Origin: Anaerotignum sp. MB30-C6
Lineage (GTDB): Bacteria; Bacillota; Clostridia; Lachnospirales; Anaerotignaceae
Assembly: GCF_030908465.1 (NCBI RefSeq)
Contig: NZ_CP133078.1
Span: forward strand, 806,001-870,000
Direction: 5' to 3'
Length of the DNA: 64,000 bases
The notes under the pieces are model-generated. The model ran no database searches. It was not told the DNA's origin and saw only the letters and a list, made by a program, of their open reading frames with translations. Below are positions 1 through 8,194 of the stretch, piece after piece (position 1 is the stretch's first letter; each line of letters begins with the position of its first letter). The translations under genes were made by a program, and so were the position numbers.

Positions 1-777
1 TGTTTTGCCGTGAACATGAAACCCTCCATCGGCGAGGATAGGGGTGTTGCCATTCGATATGGTAAAAACCTCGTAGGACTTGAAATAAGCGAGGATATTT
101 CAGAGGTGGCAACAAGGATTTATGCGTATGGAAAAGATGGTGTAGCGATGTCTGGCGGGTATAGGGATAGCCCATATATCAACACTTATTTTAATCCGAA
201 AATTACAGTATTTGAGGATAGCAGCCTATCAGCCTATGAATTACCTAGTGCAGTGCAAAAACTGTTTGACGGGGGCTGCGATTTACCCAAGGTAAATATC
301 AAGGCGGACTTTCAGATGCTTTCTAAGACGGAAGAATACAAGGAGTATGCTGTTTTAGAAGAGGTTCAGCTGGGGGACGTTGTGACGGTCTCTAACATAA
401 AGATGGGATTTCACAAAAAGGCAAAGGTGATTTCCTATGAATGGGATTCCTTGTTAGAAAGGTACAAGAGGGTGGAATTAGGTGACTTTGTTGCCGATCT
501 AACTTCATCTATTACTAGCGGAGAGAAAAGCCTTTCAACTGCGGTAAGTGCAAAAAGTACCGCAACCACTGCGGCAACAGATGCACAAACGGCATTGGAT
601 AGGATTTCAAGAAAAGTCACTATTAACAATGAGGGGCTTTATATCTGTGTGGATACCAATTCGTTGGATACCGCAACGAAGGTATTTCATTTTGGCAGTT
701 ATGGATTGAGACATAGCAGTACAGGCGTAAATGGTACATACAAAACCATTATTGATGGAGACGGAAATTTGGTGTAA
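1..777 (+). CDS. Phage tail/minor structural protein, 5' part outside the window
   Basis: The frame is open from base 1, so only the C-terminal ~258 residues are visible. The segment RYGKNLVGLEISED followed by TRIYAYGKDG is typical of the N-terminal half of prophage tail endopeptidase/Gp37-like tail tip proteins of siphoviruses. Around residues 165-200 there is a Ser/Thr/Ala-rich linker, then a short C-terminal beta segment ending IIDGDGNLV. Such proteins sit at the tail tip and contact the host surface. It is followed after 12 bases by small membrane proteins and an endolysin, the usual order at the end of a phage late operon. The GTG at base 10 is probably internal, not the start. Family is confident; exact role is inferred. 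Confidence 0.75.
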   Translation, partial: CFAVNMKPSIGEDRGVAIRYGKNLVGLEISEDISEVATRIYAYGKDGVAMSGGYRDSPYINTYFNPKITVFEDSSLSAYELPSAVQKLFDGGCDLPKVNIKADFQMLSKTEEYKEYAVLEEVQLGDVVTVSNIKMGFHKKAKVISYEWDSLLERYKRVELGDFVADLTSSITSGEKSLSTAVSAKSTATTAATDAQTALDRISRKVTINNEGLYICVDTNSLDTATKVFHFGSYGLRHSSTGVNGTYKTIIDGDGNLV

Positions 778-789
778 AGGGGTGAAGCG

Positions 790-1089
790 ATGAATCAGGA
801 TGAAATTTCAGAAAAGTTAATCGAGGTAGATCAACGCAGTAAAAGCAATAAGCACAGAATAGATTCTATGGAAAAGCGGCAAGACAACCTTGAACAGCTA
901 ACTAATGCTTTTTCTGTGATGCAAAAAGAACAAGAGTACATCAAAGAGGATGTGGGCGAGATTAAGGCAGACGTAAAAATCCTAGCCGAGAAACCCGCCA
1001 AACGATGGGAGAGTGTAGTGGATAAAGCTGTGTCCGTTGTAGTAGGTGCTATGGTGGGTTATCTTCTAAGCGGGGGGCGGTTGCCTTGA
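790..1089 (+). CDS. Small phage coiled-coil protein with C-terminal membrane helix (XhlA-like)
   Basis: A 99-residue protein. Residues 1-70 are highly charged and heptad-like (many Glu/Lys/Asp), consistent with a coiled coil; residues ~75-95 form one hydrophobic helix (SVVVGAMVGYLLSGG). This layout matches haemolysin XhlA-type proteins that accompany holins in phage lysis cassettes. RBS AAGGGGTG lies just before the ATG. It overlaps the next gene by 4 bases, which implies translational coupling. The lysis role is inferred from layout and position only; no enzyme motif is present. Confidence 0.6.
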   Translation: MNQDEISEKLIEVDQRSKSNKHRIDSMEKRQDNLEQLTNAFSVMQKEQEYIKEDVGEIKADVKILAEKPAKRWESVVDKAVSVVVGAMVGYLLSGGRLP

Positions 1090-1424
1090 ATAATAGAACT
1101 AGACGAAGGCCAAAGAGAAAGGAATTTTCAAAGCAAATTATGGCAAGGGAAATGGCCCTACTTTGGATTGTCACGCTGGGGGTTTTGGGCTTGGCATTTT
1201 ATAGTGTAAAGGAAAGCTTCGACGCTTCATTCCCATGGCTTACTGCTATGGTGTCATTACCTTGGGCTGCATGGAGTGTTAGTAAGACAGGCTACACCAT
1301 GAAAAGCATGAAAGAAAATACTCAAGGCGGAATTATATACGATTCTGCTATGTCGGAAATGGAAGAAAAGAAGGCATTTGTTGAGGATTTAAGAAAGGGG
1401 TTAGAAAATGATGTGGCTGGTTGA
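1086..1424 (+). CDS. Small phage membrane protein, holin-region
   Basis: 112 residues starting at TTG, overlapping the end of the preceding gene. The N-terminus is strongly basic (RTRRRPKRK). Two hydrophobic segments follow at about residues 22-40 (ALLWIVTLGVLGLAFYS) and 50-65, then a polar helical tail. Two closely spaced helices with a basic end fit a holin or holin accessory protein, but I do not recognise a named family. The next gene starts 17 bases inside its 3' end. TTG is chosen because it is the first in-frame start after the upstream stop and is coupled to that stop. Confidence 0.5.
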   Translation: MNNRTRRRPKRKEFSKQIMAREMALLWIVTLGVLGLAFYSVKESFDASFPWLTAMVSLPWAAWSVSKTGYTMKSMKENTQGGIIYDSAMSEMEEKKAFVEDLRKGLENDVAG

Positions 1425-1764
1425 AAATTGGATTTTAATTGTTGCGGCGGTTGCGATATTGGCGGTTGTAGGCTCTTTTGTTTTTAAGTTCTACGGTTTG
1501 CCCACAAAGAAACAGGTGGAAACCATTAAGGAATGGCTATTGTACGCCTGTATGGAGGCAGAGAAGGAATTCAAGGGGAGCAAAACAGGGGTGTTAAAAC
1601 TAAGGTATGTTTACGATTTGTTTGTTACCCGTTTTCCATCCGTGGCAAAAGTGGTGCCATTTAGCATGTTTTCCAGTTGGGTTCTTGTGGTGTTGGAAGA
1701 TATGAGAATGCTATTAACAGAAAATAAGGCAATTCGGGAAGTTGTAAAGGGGGATGCGGCATGA
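1408..1764 (+). CDS. Putative phage holin (single N-terminal helix, LLH-like layout)
   Basis: 118 residues, with one N-terminal membrane helix at residues ~5-28 (WILIVAAVAILAVVGSFVF) and a soluble amphipathic remainder. The N-terminal helix plus a soluble C-terminal domain of this size resembles holins of the phage LL-H type seen in Clostridia prophages. It sits directly before the endolysin and overlaps it by 4 bases (ATGA arrangement), as lysis genes usually do. The start is one of two adjacent ATG codons behind AAGGGG. The function is inferred mainly from position; a structural membrane protein cannot be excluded. Confidence 0.55.
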   Translation: MMWLVENWILIVAAVAILAVVGSFVFKFYGLPTKKQVETIKEWLLYACMEAEKEFKGSKTGVLKLRYVYDLFVTRFPSVAKVVPFSMFSSWVLVVLEDMRMLLTENKAIREVVKGDAA

Positions 1765-2372
1765 GTTTAACTAACATCGGTCTGGTGGCATTCGTCAAGA
1801 CAAAGCTGGGTACGCCCTATGTTTATGGCATGAAAGGCACCGTTATGACACAAGCAAACTTTAACTACTTGCAGGAGCGGTACGGCGTAAGGAATGTTTG
1901 GAACTCAGACGAAAAGAAAGTCGGCAAGGTTTGTGTAGACTGCTCTGGCTTAATCAGTTGGTACACGGGCAAATTGAAAGGTTCCAGCCAGTTCAAAGCT
2001 GAAAGTGATGCACAACCTATTACTACCATAGCCTCTGCACCCATTGGTGCGGCGGTATGGAGACAGGGACATATAGGGGTATATATCGGCAACGGTGAAG
2101 TAATTGAGGCTAGGGGGAGTGCTTACGGGACTGTACGGACGAAGGCAAAAGACAGGGATTTTACACATTGGTTCTTATTGAGGGATATTGAGTACATAGA
2201 GGGGGACGAGGAAATGATAACGAGAGAAAAAATCATCGTGAATGGTAAAGAGTGCGAAGTGGATATGATCCGTAAAGATGGAACTACATATATCAAGACA
2301 AGGGACATTGCCGAGGTGCTAGGGTTGAAGGTAGGCAGTAAGGGTAAGGTGCCAGTGATTGATACGAAGTGA
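1761..2372 (+). CDS. NlpC/P60-family phage endolysin
   Basis: 203 residues. The catalytic Cys lies in the motif VDCSGLISWY (about residue 60) and the His in GHIGVYIGNG (about residue 113), the classic NlpC/P60 cell-wall endopeptidase pair. These enzymes cleave peptide links in peptidoglycan and release phage at lysis. Residues ~150-203 (starting EKIIVNGKE) resemble part of a copper-amine-oxidase-N-like stalk repeat, which may bind the wall. There is no signal peptide, consistent with release through a holin encoded just upstream. A terminator follows the stop at once, which closes the phage late operon. Confidence 0.85.
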   Translation: MSLTNIGLVAFVKTKLGTPYVYGMKGTVMTQANFNYLQERYGVRNVWNSDEKKVGKVCVDCSGLISWYTGKLKGSSQFKAESDAQPITTIASAPIGAAVWRQGHIGVYIGNGEVIEARGSAYGTVRTKAKDRDFTHWFLLRDIEYIEGDEEMITREKIIVNGKECEVDMIRKDGTTYIKTRDIAEVLGLKVGSKGKVPVIDTK

Positions 2373-2376
2373 TTTT

Positions 2377-2404
2377 GGGGTGGTGTAAAAGCCACCTCTT
2401 TTTT
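2377..2404 (+). terminator. Rho-independent terminator after endolysin
   Basis: A seven-base-pair stem GGGGTGG/CCACCTC (one G-T pair) with an 8-base loop is followed by six T. It closes the phage late transcript before the AT-rich cargo genes. Confidence 0.7.
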
Positions 2405-2565
2405 GTTTGCGTATTTGCAGTAATATGATACGAATTTTATCTTGACTTTTTTAAAATGTGTGGTAGAATATTGATTTTCTAGTTTTATAGGATTATAATC
2501 ATAGTTAAATAGAAATTTACGGAAATTTTCCAATACTGGAATTTAACTAAACAGAGGGTGAGAAA

Positions 2566-3174
2566 ATGGTATTAACAGATAAGCAAATAAGAGAAATGTG
2601 TGTTGAAGGTAATGAAAAACTGATAACTCCATTTCAGGAGAACGCTTTACAGAGCGAATCATACGATTTGTCTATTGGTACACAAATCTCTGTATTAAAA
2701 AAAGAAGTACGTTGCATTGATCTTGAAAAACAGAATGAAATCGATAAAATCTATGAATCTATAGAAATTGATAGTTCTGGTTATGTGTTGTCACCACAAG
2801 AATATATTTTGATTACTTTGAAAGAACAAATTAATTTACCAAGTAGTTTAACTGCACATATTCGTCCTAGGACTAGATTTACAAGATTGGGATTAATAGT
2901 GAGCGACCAGCATTGTAATTCTACCTATTCTGGAATTTTGAAATTAGGTTTATTTAATGCAACTAATTATGCAATAAAAATCACTCCAAATCTAAGAGTC
3001 GCACAGATTGTTTTTGAGGAACTAAAGGAAATACCGAGTGAGGAAAAATTGTATAAAAACAAAGAAAATGCAGTTTATCAGAATGAAGAACATTTTATTG
3101 GAGCTAAATTTTCAGATGAAGTTAACAAGTATATAGATGAGGCTGTTGGGATTTTACTAGGAAGAAGAGAGTAA
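2566..3174 (+). CDS. dCTP deaminase/dUTPase-fold protein, catalytic Glu missing (prophage cargo)
   Basis: 202 residues, with the overall pattern of bacterial Dcd: LTDKQI at the start, SYDLSIG near residue 32, RTRFTRLGL near 102-110, and a C-terminal AQIVFEEL. In E. coli Dcd the catalytic Glu138 sits in IVLEFYN; the aligned segment here is LKLGLFN, so Gly128 replaces the Glu, and the SS of GRSSLARLGL is TR. It may therefore bind, rather than deaminate, a pyrimidine nucleotide, or act like a dUTPase. It has its own RBS (AGAGGGTGAG) after a 190-base gap and is followed 3 bases later by a membrane protein gene. The fold is confident; activity is uncertain. Confidence 0.75.
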   Translation: MVLTDKQIREMCVEGNEKLITPFQENALQSESYDLSIGTQISVLKKEVRCIDLEKQNEIDKIYESIEIDSSGYVLSPQEYILITLKEQINLPSSLTAHIRPRTRFTRLGLIVSDQHCNSTYSGILKLGLFNATNYAIKITPNLRVAQIVFEELKEIPSEEKLYKNKENAVYQNEEHFIGAKFSDEVNKYIDEAVGILLGRRE

Positions 3175-3177
3175 ACT

Positions 3178-3648
3178 ATGTCGAAGAAGCTGAATGAAAT
3201 TGTTGATAAACTTTTGAGTACAAATACAGAAGCAACTGAAGCTTTAAAAAAGGCACATGATGTAGATAAAAATGGTTTAACAATTGGCGAGATATTAGGA
3301 GCTGCAAAAGAGACCATAATAAGAGAAATTTATGATGAGATAAAGGAAGAGGTTTGCGAAGATGCAATCTTAGCAGCCGAAATTAAAATGAATGAAAAGG
3401 TAAAAATAAAACAAATTAAAGAAATGAATGCATTAGCTATCACAGGTTTATTGTTAGCACTCATTGTTGGAATATTGGTTAACCAAGTAACTGAAATAAT
3501 TATGTTCTTAAAGGGATCATTAGAAAATGGTGGACTAATCCCCACAATTATAATAGCTATTTTATTTTTGGTGGCAGCACTTATTATAACATTCGGTTTA
3601 ATAATTAGGAATATTCTAGATATTTTACAAAAAGGAAAAAAATCATGA
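3178..3648 (+). CDS. Two-helix membrane protein of unknown function (prophage cargo)
   Basis: 156 residues. Residues 1-80 are polar and helical (many Lys/Glu, probably coiled coil). Two membrane helices lie at about 83-105 (ALAITGLLLALIVGILVN) and 122-148 (PTIIIAILFLVAALIITFG), joined by a short loop, with a basic C-terminus. It starts 3 bases after the dCTP-deaminase-like gene and overlaps the DUF1653 gene by 4 bases, so the three are almost certainly co-translated. I do not recognise the family. Pairing of a soluble nucleotide-fold protein with a membrane protein is compatible with a superinfection or defence module, but that is only a guess. Confidence 0.6.
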   Translation: MSKKLNEIVDKLLSTNTEATEALKKAHDVDKNGLTIGEILGAAKETIIREIYDEIKEEVCEDAILAAEIKMNEKVKIKQIKEMNALAITGLLLALIVGILVNQVTEIIMFLKGSLENGGLIPTIIIAILFLVAALIITFGLIIRNILDILQKGKKS

Positions 3649-3872
3649 GAGAAGTAATAGTAAACGGAATATATAAGCATTTTAAAGGAAAGGGTTACAA
3701 GGTAATTGCAATTGCCACTCATTCAGAAACAAATGAAAAATATGTTGTATATCAGGCTTTGTACGAAGATCAAGATGTTTTTGTAAGACCGTATGATATG
3801 TTTATTTCCGAAGTGGATAGAGAGAAATACCCAGATTCAACACAAAGGTTTCGTTTTGAATTAGTTAATTAA
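3645..3872 (+). CDS. DUF1653 family protein
   Basis: 75 residues. The pattern GIYKHFKGKGYKVIAIATHS, then YVVYQALY and VRPYDMFISEV, is the DUF1653 signature: a small compact beta domain found in many bacteria and phages, often beside nucleotide-metabolism or phage genes. Its biochemical role is unknown. It is the last gene of the three-gene cargo block, starts inside the stop of the previous gene (ATGA overlap) and is followed by two terminators. Identification is by motif memory and is quite confident; function is open. Confidence 0.8.
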   Translation: MREVIVNGIYKHFKGKGYKVIAIATHSETNEKYVVYQALYEDQDVFVRPYDMFISEVDREKYPDSTQRFRFELVN

Positions 3873-3886
3873 TTGGTACTTAATAT

Positions 3887-3917
3887 AAAAATCTCCTCCT
3901 ACCCGAGGAGAATTTTT
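3887..3917 (+). terminator. Rho-independent terminator after the DUF1653 gene
   Basis: The stem CTCCTC/GAGGAG, extended by flanking A/T pairs, has loop CTACCC and a T-tract. The near-symmetrical A and T runs could work in both directions. Confidence 0.7.
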
Positions 3918-3957
3918 ATTGCAACAAAAAGAGCCAGACCGAAGCCTGACTCTCACG

Positions 3958-3982
3958 ACCGCCCTGAAAGGGGCGGTTTTTT
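3958..3982 (+). terminator. Second terminator at the prophage end
   Basis: A perfect 7-bp GC-rich stem ACCGCCC/GGGCGGT with loop TGAAAG is followed by six T. An imperfect hairpin (GAGCCAGAC...GCCTGACTC) lies immediately upstream, giving tandem terminators. Confidence 0.8.
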
Positions 3983-4719
3983 ATTTGCCGTCAAAAATTC
4001 GTCAAAAAGAAATTTCCGCTTTAGTTTTTGTTTTGCTTTTAAATATTTGAGAAATGTTGATTTTTCGAGGGTTGCTAAAACTTTTGTCCTGTTTAGGATT
4101 GTATTGGATTGATAAAATTATTTTCAAAGAAAATCATGTACAGAAGAAATATGAAAAACAACTGATTGATAGGTTAAGGGAGAAAACCCGAGAATTTGGG
4201 TGTTATTTTTAGTAATATTGGGTTGAAATCACCTTAAAGCTTTCTTTTAAGTGTTCAATTTTTTTAATGGGTTGAAAGAACGGCAGAGGGTTCACATTAA
4301 TAAAAAGGTGTGAACCCTCTTTTTTCATATGAAAAATTGGAAAAATGAAGGTTTAGAATCTAAAAACAATATAAATCAAGTTTTATCTTTTTTTATGAAC
4401 AAAAGACATCCTTACCTTGCACTATAAAATACGGAATTATAAACAAGTTTCCATTAGCTTGACCGGGTTAGTTTTTAAGCATATTTTTTCTACTTTTTGA
4501 GGATTGTATATTTATATGTACAAATAGTCCAAAATTGATCTGGCAAAATATAGATTTTATTTATCATTTCAGCGGAATTAAAATATGACCCAAATTTATG
4601 TCCATATAAAAAATGATATAGGTTATTTCCTAAAAAGGTATGGTCTGTTTTTAGGTTTTTTATTGATTAAAACGATTTTGGATGCTACTATTAGCAACAA
4701 GAGGGAAAAAAGCACAATA
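3983..4719. other. Non-coding stretch between prophage cargo and adhE
   Basis: About 740 bases without a credible gene. An open frame across 3873-4112 runs straight through two terminators and is rejected. The stretch holds one strong orphan terminator (4285-4325). The prophage right attachment site should lie near here or beyond, but without the left end I cannot identify the repeated core. Nothing else is recognised. Confidence 0.6.
4285..4325 (+). terminator. Orphan terminator with perfect 12-bp stem
   Basis: AGAGGGTTCACA pairs perfectly with TGTGAACCCTCT across a 12-base loop and is followed by six T. No gene ends upstream on this strand, so it may have served a gene displaced by the prophage or a small RNA. 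Confidence 0.8.
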
Positions 4720-4749
4720 TTGACTGTGTAATATTTCGACAAATATAAA
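4720..4749 (+). promoter_or_regulatory. Putative sigma-A promoter of adhE
   Basis: TTGACT (4720-4725) and TATAAA (4744-4749) are separated by 18 bases. This would give a leader of about 175 nt before the adhE start, containing two hairpins. Confidence 0.5.
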
Positions 4750-4806
4750 ATATGCACAATCATATTTATCCTTCTCTTTTCATTTGCTCTCTGTGTCAAA
4801 AAAATA

Positions 4807-4879
4807 CCCCATCTAAATTTTATATTACATATACAAAAAATAGATGGGGGATGCGGTAGTTCGTGCAGTTTGGCTGCAC
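4807..4879 (+). promoter_or_regulatory. Structured adhE leader: two hairpins
   Basis: The first hairpin pairs CCCCATCTA with TAGATGGGG (9 bp) across an AT-rich loop of about 25 bases. The second is GTGCAG-TTTGG-CTGCAC. Neither has a T-tract. They precede the AAGGGGGAT ribosome site (about 4919) and could affect transcript stability or translation. Confidence 0.5.
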
Positions 4880-4933
4880 TTCAAAAAAGATAAATATTTC
4901 AAGAAACTAAAACTATGTAAGGGGGATTTTAAA

Positions 4934-7576
4934 ATGGCAGTAGAAAAGAAAAAAGAAGCAACTCCCGTAACAAAAAGACCCGAAATTGTGAACAGCGTTG
5001 AAACCTTGAAATTGAGAATTGCAGAGGTAAGAGAAGCTCAAAGAAAATTTTCTACTTATACACAAGAACAGGTAGACAAAATTTTCTTAGCTGCTGCAAC
5101 TGCAGCAACGAAACAAAGAATTGCCTTAGCAAAAATGGCAGTAGCAGAAACTAAGATGGGTGTAGTAGAAGATAAGGTTATCAAAAACCACTTCGCATCT
5201 GAGTATATCTACAATGCATACAAAAACTCTCAGACCTGTGGCGTTTTGGAAGAAGACACTGCTTTTGGTTATAGAAGAATATATGAACCTATCGGCGTTA
5301 TCGCAGCGGTTGTTCCTACAACAAACCCTACTTCTACAGCAATCTTTAAATGCTTAATCTGTTTAAAGACCAGAAATGGTATCATTATTTCCCCTCACCC
5401 CTCTGCAAAAAATTGTACGATTGCAGCGGTTAAAGTGGTATTGGAAGCAGCTGTTGCAGCTGGTGCTCCTGAAGGTATCCTTGCTTGGATCGACGAACCT
5501 TCCATCGAAATGTCCGTTGAAGTTATGAAAGACGCTGACATGGTATTGGCAACTGGTGGTCCTGCGATGGTTAAATCCGCTTACTCCTCCGGTAAACCTG
5601 CTGTTGGTGTAGGTAATGGTAATACACCTGCGTTAATTGATGATTCCGCAGATATTCTTATGGCAGTTAACTCCGTAATTCACTCCAAAACATTCGATAA
5701 TGGTACAATCTGTGCTTCCGAACAGTCTGTAGTAGTTTTGGATAAAGTATATGATCAGTGTAAGAAAGAGTTCCAGGATAGAGGTTGCTATTTCTTAAAT
5801 GATGAAGAAAGAGTAAAAGTAGGAAGCATTATTTTAAATGCTGCCGGCAACATCAATGCTCAGATCGTTGGTCGTAGCCCTTATCAGATTGCACAGTTGG
5901 CAGGAATTGAATGCCCTAAAGATGCAAAAGTTCTTATTGCTGAAGTAACAGAAGTTGACGTTACAAAAGAACCTTTTGCTCACGAAAAACTTTCTCCTAC
6001 CCTTGCTATGTATCGTGCAAATACATATGACGAAGCATTGGATATTACAGATAGATTGATTATCGACGGTGGTGTTGGACATACATCCGTTTTATATGTA
6101 GATCCTGTTAAGGGACCTGATAAAATCAAACGTTTCGAAGAAAGAATGAAGACTTGCCGTATCTTAATTAATACTCCTTCTTCTCACGGTGGTATCGGTG
6201 ACCTTTATAACTTCAGATTGCTTCCTTCCCTTACTTTGGGTTGTGGTTCTTGGGCTGGCAACGCTGTATCTGAGAACGTAGGCATTCGTGAATTATTGAA
6301 CATCAAGACTGTAGCTGAGAGGAGAGAAAATATGCTTTGGCTGAGAACTCCTGAGAAGGTTTATTTCAAAAAAGGATGTACACCTGTTGCTTTAAAAGAA
6401 TTAAAAGACGTATACAAAACAAAGAAAGCTTTTATCGTAACAGATGGCTTCTTATTTAAGAATGGATACACAAAATCTATCACAGATCAGTTAGATGATA
6501 TGGGAATCACTCATCATGTATTCTTCGATGTAACTCCAGACCCTACACTTCCTTGTGCAATTGCTGGTGCTGCAGCTATGAAAGAATTTGGTCCTGACGT
6601 AATCATCGCTCTAGGCGGCGGTTCCGCAATGGATGCTGCGAAGATGATGTGGATCATGTATGAACATCCCGAAGCTGACTTTGCTGACTTGGCAATGCGT
6701 TTCATCGATATCCGTAAGAGAGTTTTCGTATTCCCTAAGATGGGCCAGAAAGCAATCTTGGTATGTATCGCTACATCTTCCGGTACTGGTTCAGAAGTTA
6801 CACCTTTTGCGATCATTACAGATCCTTCAACACAAACAAAATACTCCATCGCTGACTATGAAATCATGCCTACAATGGCCATCAGTGATGCTGACATGAT
6901 GATGGATCAGCCTAAAGGCTTAACCGCTTCTTCTGGTATCGACGTATTGACACATGCTTTGGAAGCATATGTTTCCATGTTAGCTACAGACTACACAGAT
7001 GGTTTGTGCTTGAAAGCAATTAAGTTAGTATTTGAGTTCTTGCCTAGAGCTTACAAATATGGCCGTGACGACGTAGAAGCTCGTGAAAGAATGGCAAACG
7101 CTTCCACAATCGCTGGTATTGCATTCTCCAATGCTTTCTTGGGTGTATGTCACTCCATGGCTCATAAACTTGGTGCTCATCACCACGTACAGCATGGTAT
7201 TGCAAATGCTCTGTTAATTTCAGAAGTAATTAAATATAACTCAGCAGAAGTTCCTACGAAGATGGGTACTTTCTCACAGTACAAATATCCTCATGCAAGA
7301 GAACGTTATGCTGAAATCGCTACATTCCTAGGATTACCTGGCAAAACTGACGAAGAAAAAGTTGACAGCTTGATCGCTAAGGTTGAAGAATTGAAGGCTA
7401 CAGTTGGCGTTGCTAAGTCCATTAAGGAACATGGCGTTGACGAAACTGCATTCATGAACAAACTTGAAGTTATGTGCGAAGAAGCGTTCGATGACCAGTG
7501 TACAGGTGCTAACCCTAGATACCCTCTGATGAGTGAAATTAAAGAATTATACTTATCAGCTTACTTTGGCAAATAA
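4934..7576 (+). CDS. adhE: Bifunctional acetaldehyde-CoA/alcohol dehydrogenase
   Basis: 880 residues from the chosen start. The N-terminal half (about 1-440) is a CoA-acylating aldehyde dehydrogenase with the catalytic Cys in DNGTICASEQ. The C-terminal half is an iron-dependent alcohol dehydrogenase with the nucleotide loop GGGSAMDAAK and metal His residues in HSMAHKLGAHHHVQHG. It reduces acetyl-CoA to ethanol in two NADH-dependent steps, the main fermentative electron sink, and normally forms spirosomes in the cytoplasm. The ATG at 4934 is taken because AAGGGGGAT precedes it and the protein then matches family length; an in-frame ATG at 4844 lies inside a hairpin. Codon choice is biased as in highly expressed genes. 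A strong terminator follows. Confidence 0.95.
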   Translation: MAVEKKKEATPVTKRPEIVNSVETLKLRIAEVREAQRKFSTYTQEQVDKIFLAAATAATKQRIALAKMAVAETKMGVVEDKVIKNHFASEYIYNAYKNSQTCGVLEEDTAFGYRRIYEPIGVIAAVVPTTNPTSTAIFKCLICLKTRNGIIISPHPSAKNCTIAAVKVVLEAAVAAGAPEGILAWIDEPSIEMSVEVMKDADMVLATGGPAMVKSAYSSGKPAVGVGNGNTPALIDDSADILMAVNSVIHSKTFDNGTICASEQSVVVLDKVYDQCKKEFQDRGCYFLNDEERVKVGSIILNAAGNINAQIVGRSPYQIAQLAGIECPKDAKVLIAEVTEVDVTKEPFAHEKLSPTLAMYRANTYDEALDITDRLIIDGGVGHTSVLYVDPVKGPDKIKRFEERMKTCRILINTPSSHGGIGDLYNFRLLPSLTLGCGSWAGNAVSENVGIRELLNIKTVAERRENMLWLRTPEKVYFKKGCTPVALKELKDVYKTKKAFIVTDGFLFKNGYTKSITDQLDDMGITHHVFFDVTPDPTLPCAIAGAAAMKEFGPDVIIALGGGSAMDAAKMMWIMYEHPEADFADLAMRFIDIRKRVFVFPKMGQKAILVCIATSSGTGSEVTPFAIITDPSTQTKYSIADYEIMPTMAISDADMMMDQPKGLTASSGIDVLTHALEAYVSMLATDYTDGLCLKAIKLVFEFLPRAYKYGRDDVEARERMANASTIAGIAFSNAFLGVCHSMAHKLGAHHHVQHGIANALLISEVIKYNSAEVPTKMGTFSQYKYPHARERYAEIATFLGLPGKTDEEKVDSLIAKVEELKATVGVAKSIKEHGVDETAFMNKLEVMCEEAFDDQCTGANPRYPLMSEIKELYLSAYFGK

Positions 7577-7593
7577 TCCCACACACTTCATAG

Positions 7594-7625
7594 AAAAGAC
7601 CGCATAGAGATATGTGGTCTTTTTC
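7594..7625 (+). terminator. adhE terminator
   Basis: Stem AAAAGACCGCATA/TATGTGGTCTTTT (13 bp with one G-T pair), loop GAGA, T-tract. Confidence 0.85.
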
Positions 7626-7649
7626 TATTCGATATAGAGCACCCAATAA

Positions 7650-7693
7650 AAGAACGGTGCAATTCTCCCCAAAAGGAAAATTGTGCCGTTCTT
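7650..7693 (-). terminator. Terminator of the minus-strand gene at 7718-8020
   Basis: A 15-bp inverted repeat, AAGAACGGTGCAATT/AATTGTGCCGTTCTT with two G-T pairs. The T-rich side (TTCTTTTATT) is on the minus strand, so it serves the convergent gene. Confidence 0.7.
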
Positions 7694-7717
7694 CGTTGTC
7701 ACAAAAATGATTCTAAA

Positions 7718-8020
7718 TTAAGCTGCGTTGAAGAGTAATGCTCCATTACTAGGAGTAAGGGTACCTTGGAGAGACCCTCTTTCTACAAAGAATGTTTCAA
7801 AGTCATTAATGGCATAGCTTTTTTGTGCTGCCAGAACTTCTTTGAATGCAAAGTCTTGTGTTACTGGTGTAGCGGCTGAATCAGTTAGTTTTACAAAGAA
7901 ATAACTATCTCCTGCTTGTAAAGTAACAGCAGCAGTAAAGGTAAACGTAATTTCAATAACCTCGTTTACACTATTTGTTGCAAAATTGGTAGCGTTATTA
8001 ATACTTACTGCAATTGCCAT
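7718..8020 (-). CDS. Conserved-looking 100-residue protein of unknown function
   Basis: 100 residues starting MAIAVSINNATNFATN, rich in Ala, Thr, Val and Asn, with an alternating beta-strand pattern (EITFTFTAAVTLQAGDSYFFV) and no signal peptide or membrane helix. A strong RBS (AAGGAGGAAACAC) precedes the ATG and a 15-bp terminator follows, so it is a real monocistronic gene. I do not recognise the family. It is transcribed divergently from a DNRLRE-type protein gene; both lack export signals and both are beta-rich, so a role in a spore coat or exosporium-like layer is possible but unproven. Confidence 0.6.
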   Translation of the reverse strand: MAIAVSINNATNFATNSVNEVIEITFTFTAAVTLQAGDSYFFVKLTDSAATPVTQDFAFKEVLAAQKSYAINDFETFFVERGSLQGTLTPSNGALLFNAA

Positions 8021-8194
8021 TTGTGTTTCCTCCTTATAGATTATAGTGTAATAGTTAACTATTACAATATTAATATATTAAAGATAGTCCAAGCTGTGTC
8101 TAAAATCCATATATTTTATTATAGAAGGATTCTTGTCAGGTAGTTTGTACCAAAGCTAAGGATTTCGAATATAATAACAAAGGAGGTGAGGCTT

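Noticed and set aside
3873..4112. 79-codon open frame after the DUF1653 gene
   Set aside because: It reads straight through two rho-independent terminators, has no RBS and an odd Arg/Phe-rich composition.
4844..4933. N-terminal extension of AdhE from an upstream ATG
   Set aside because: The ATG is inside a hairpin without an RBS; ATG 4934 has AAGGGGGAT and gives family length.
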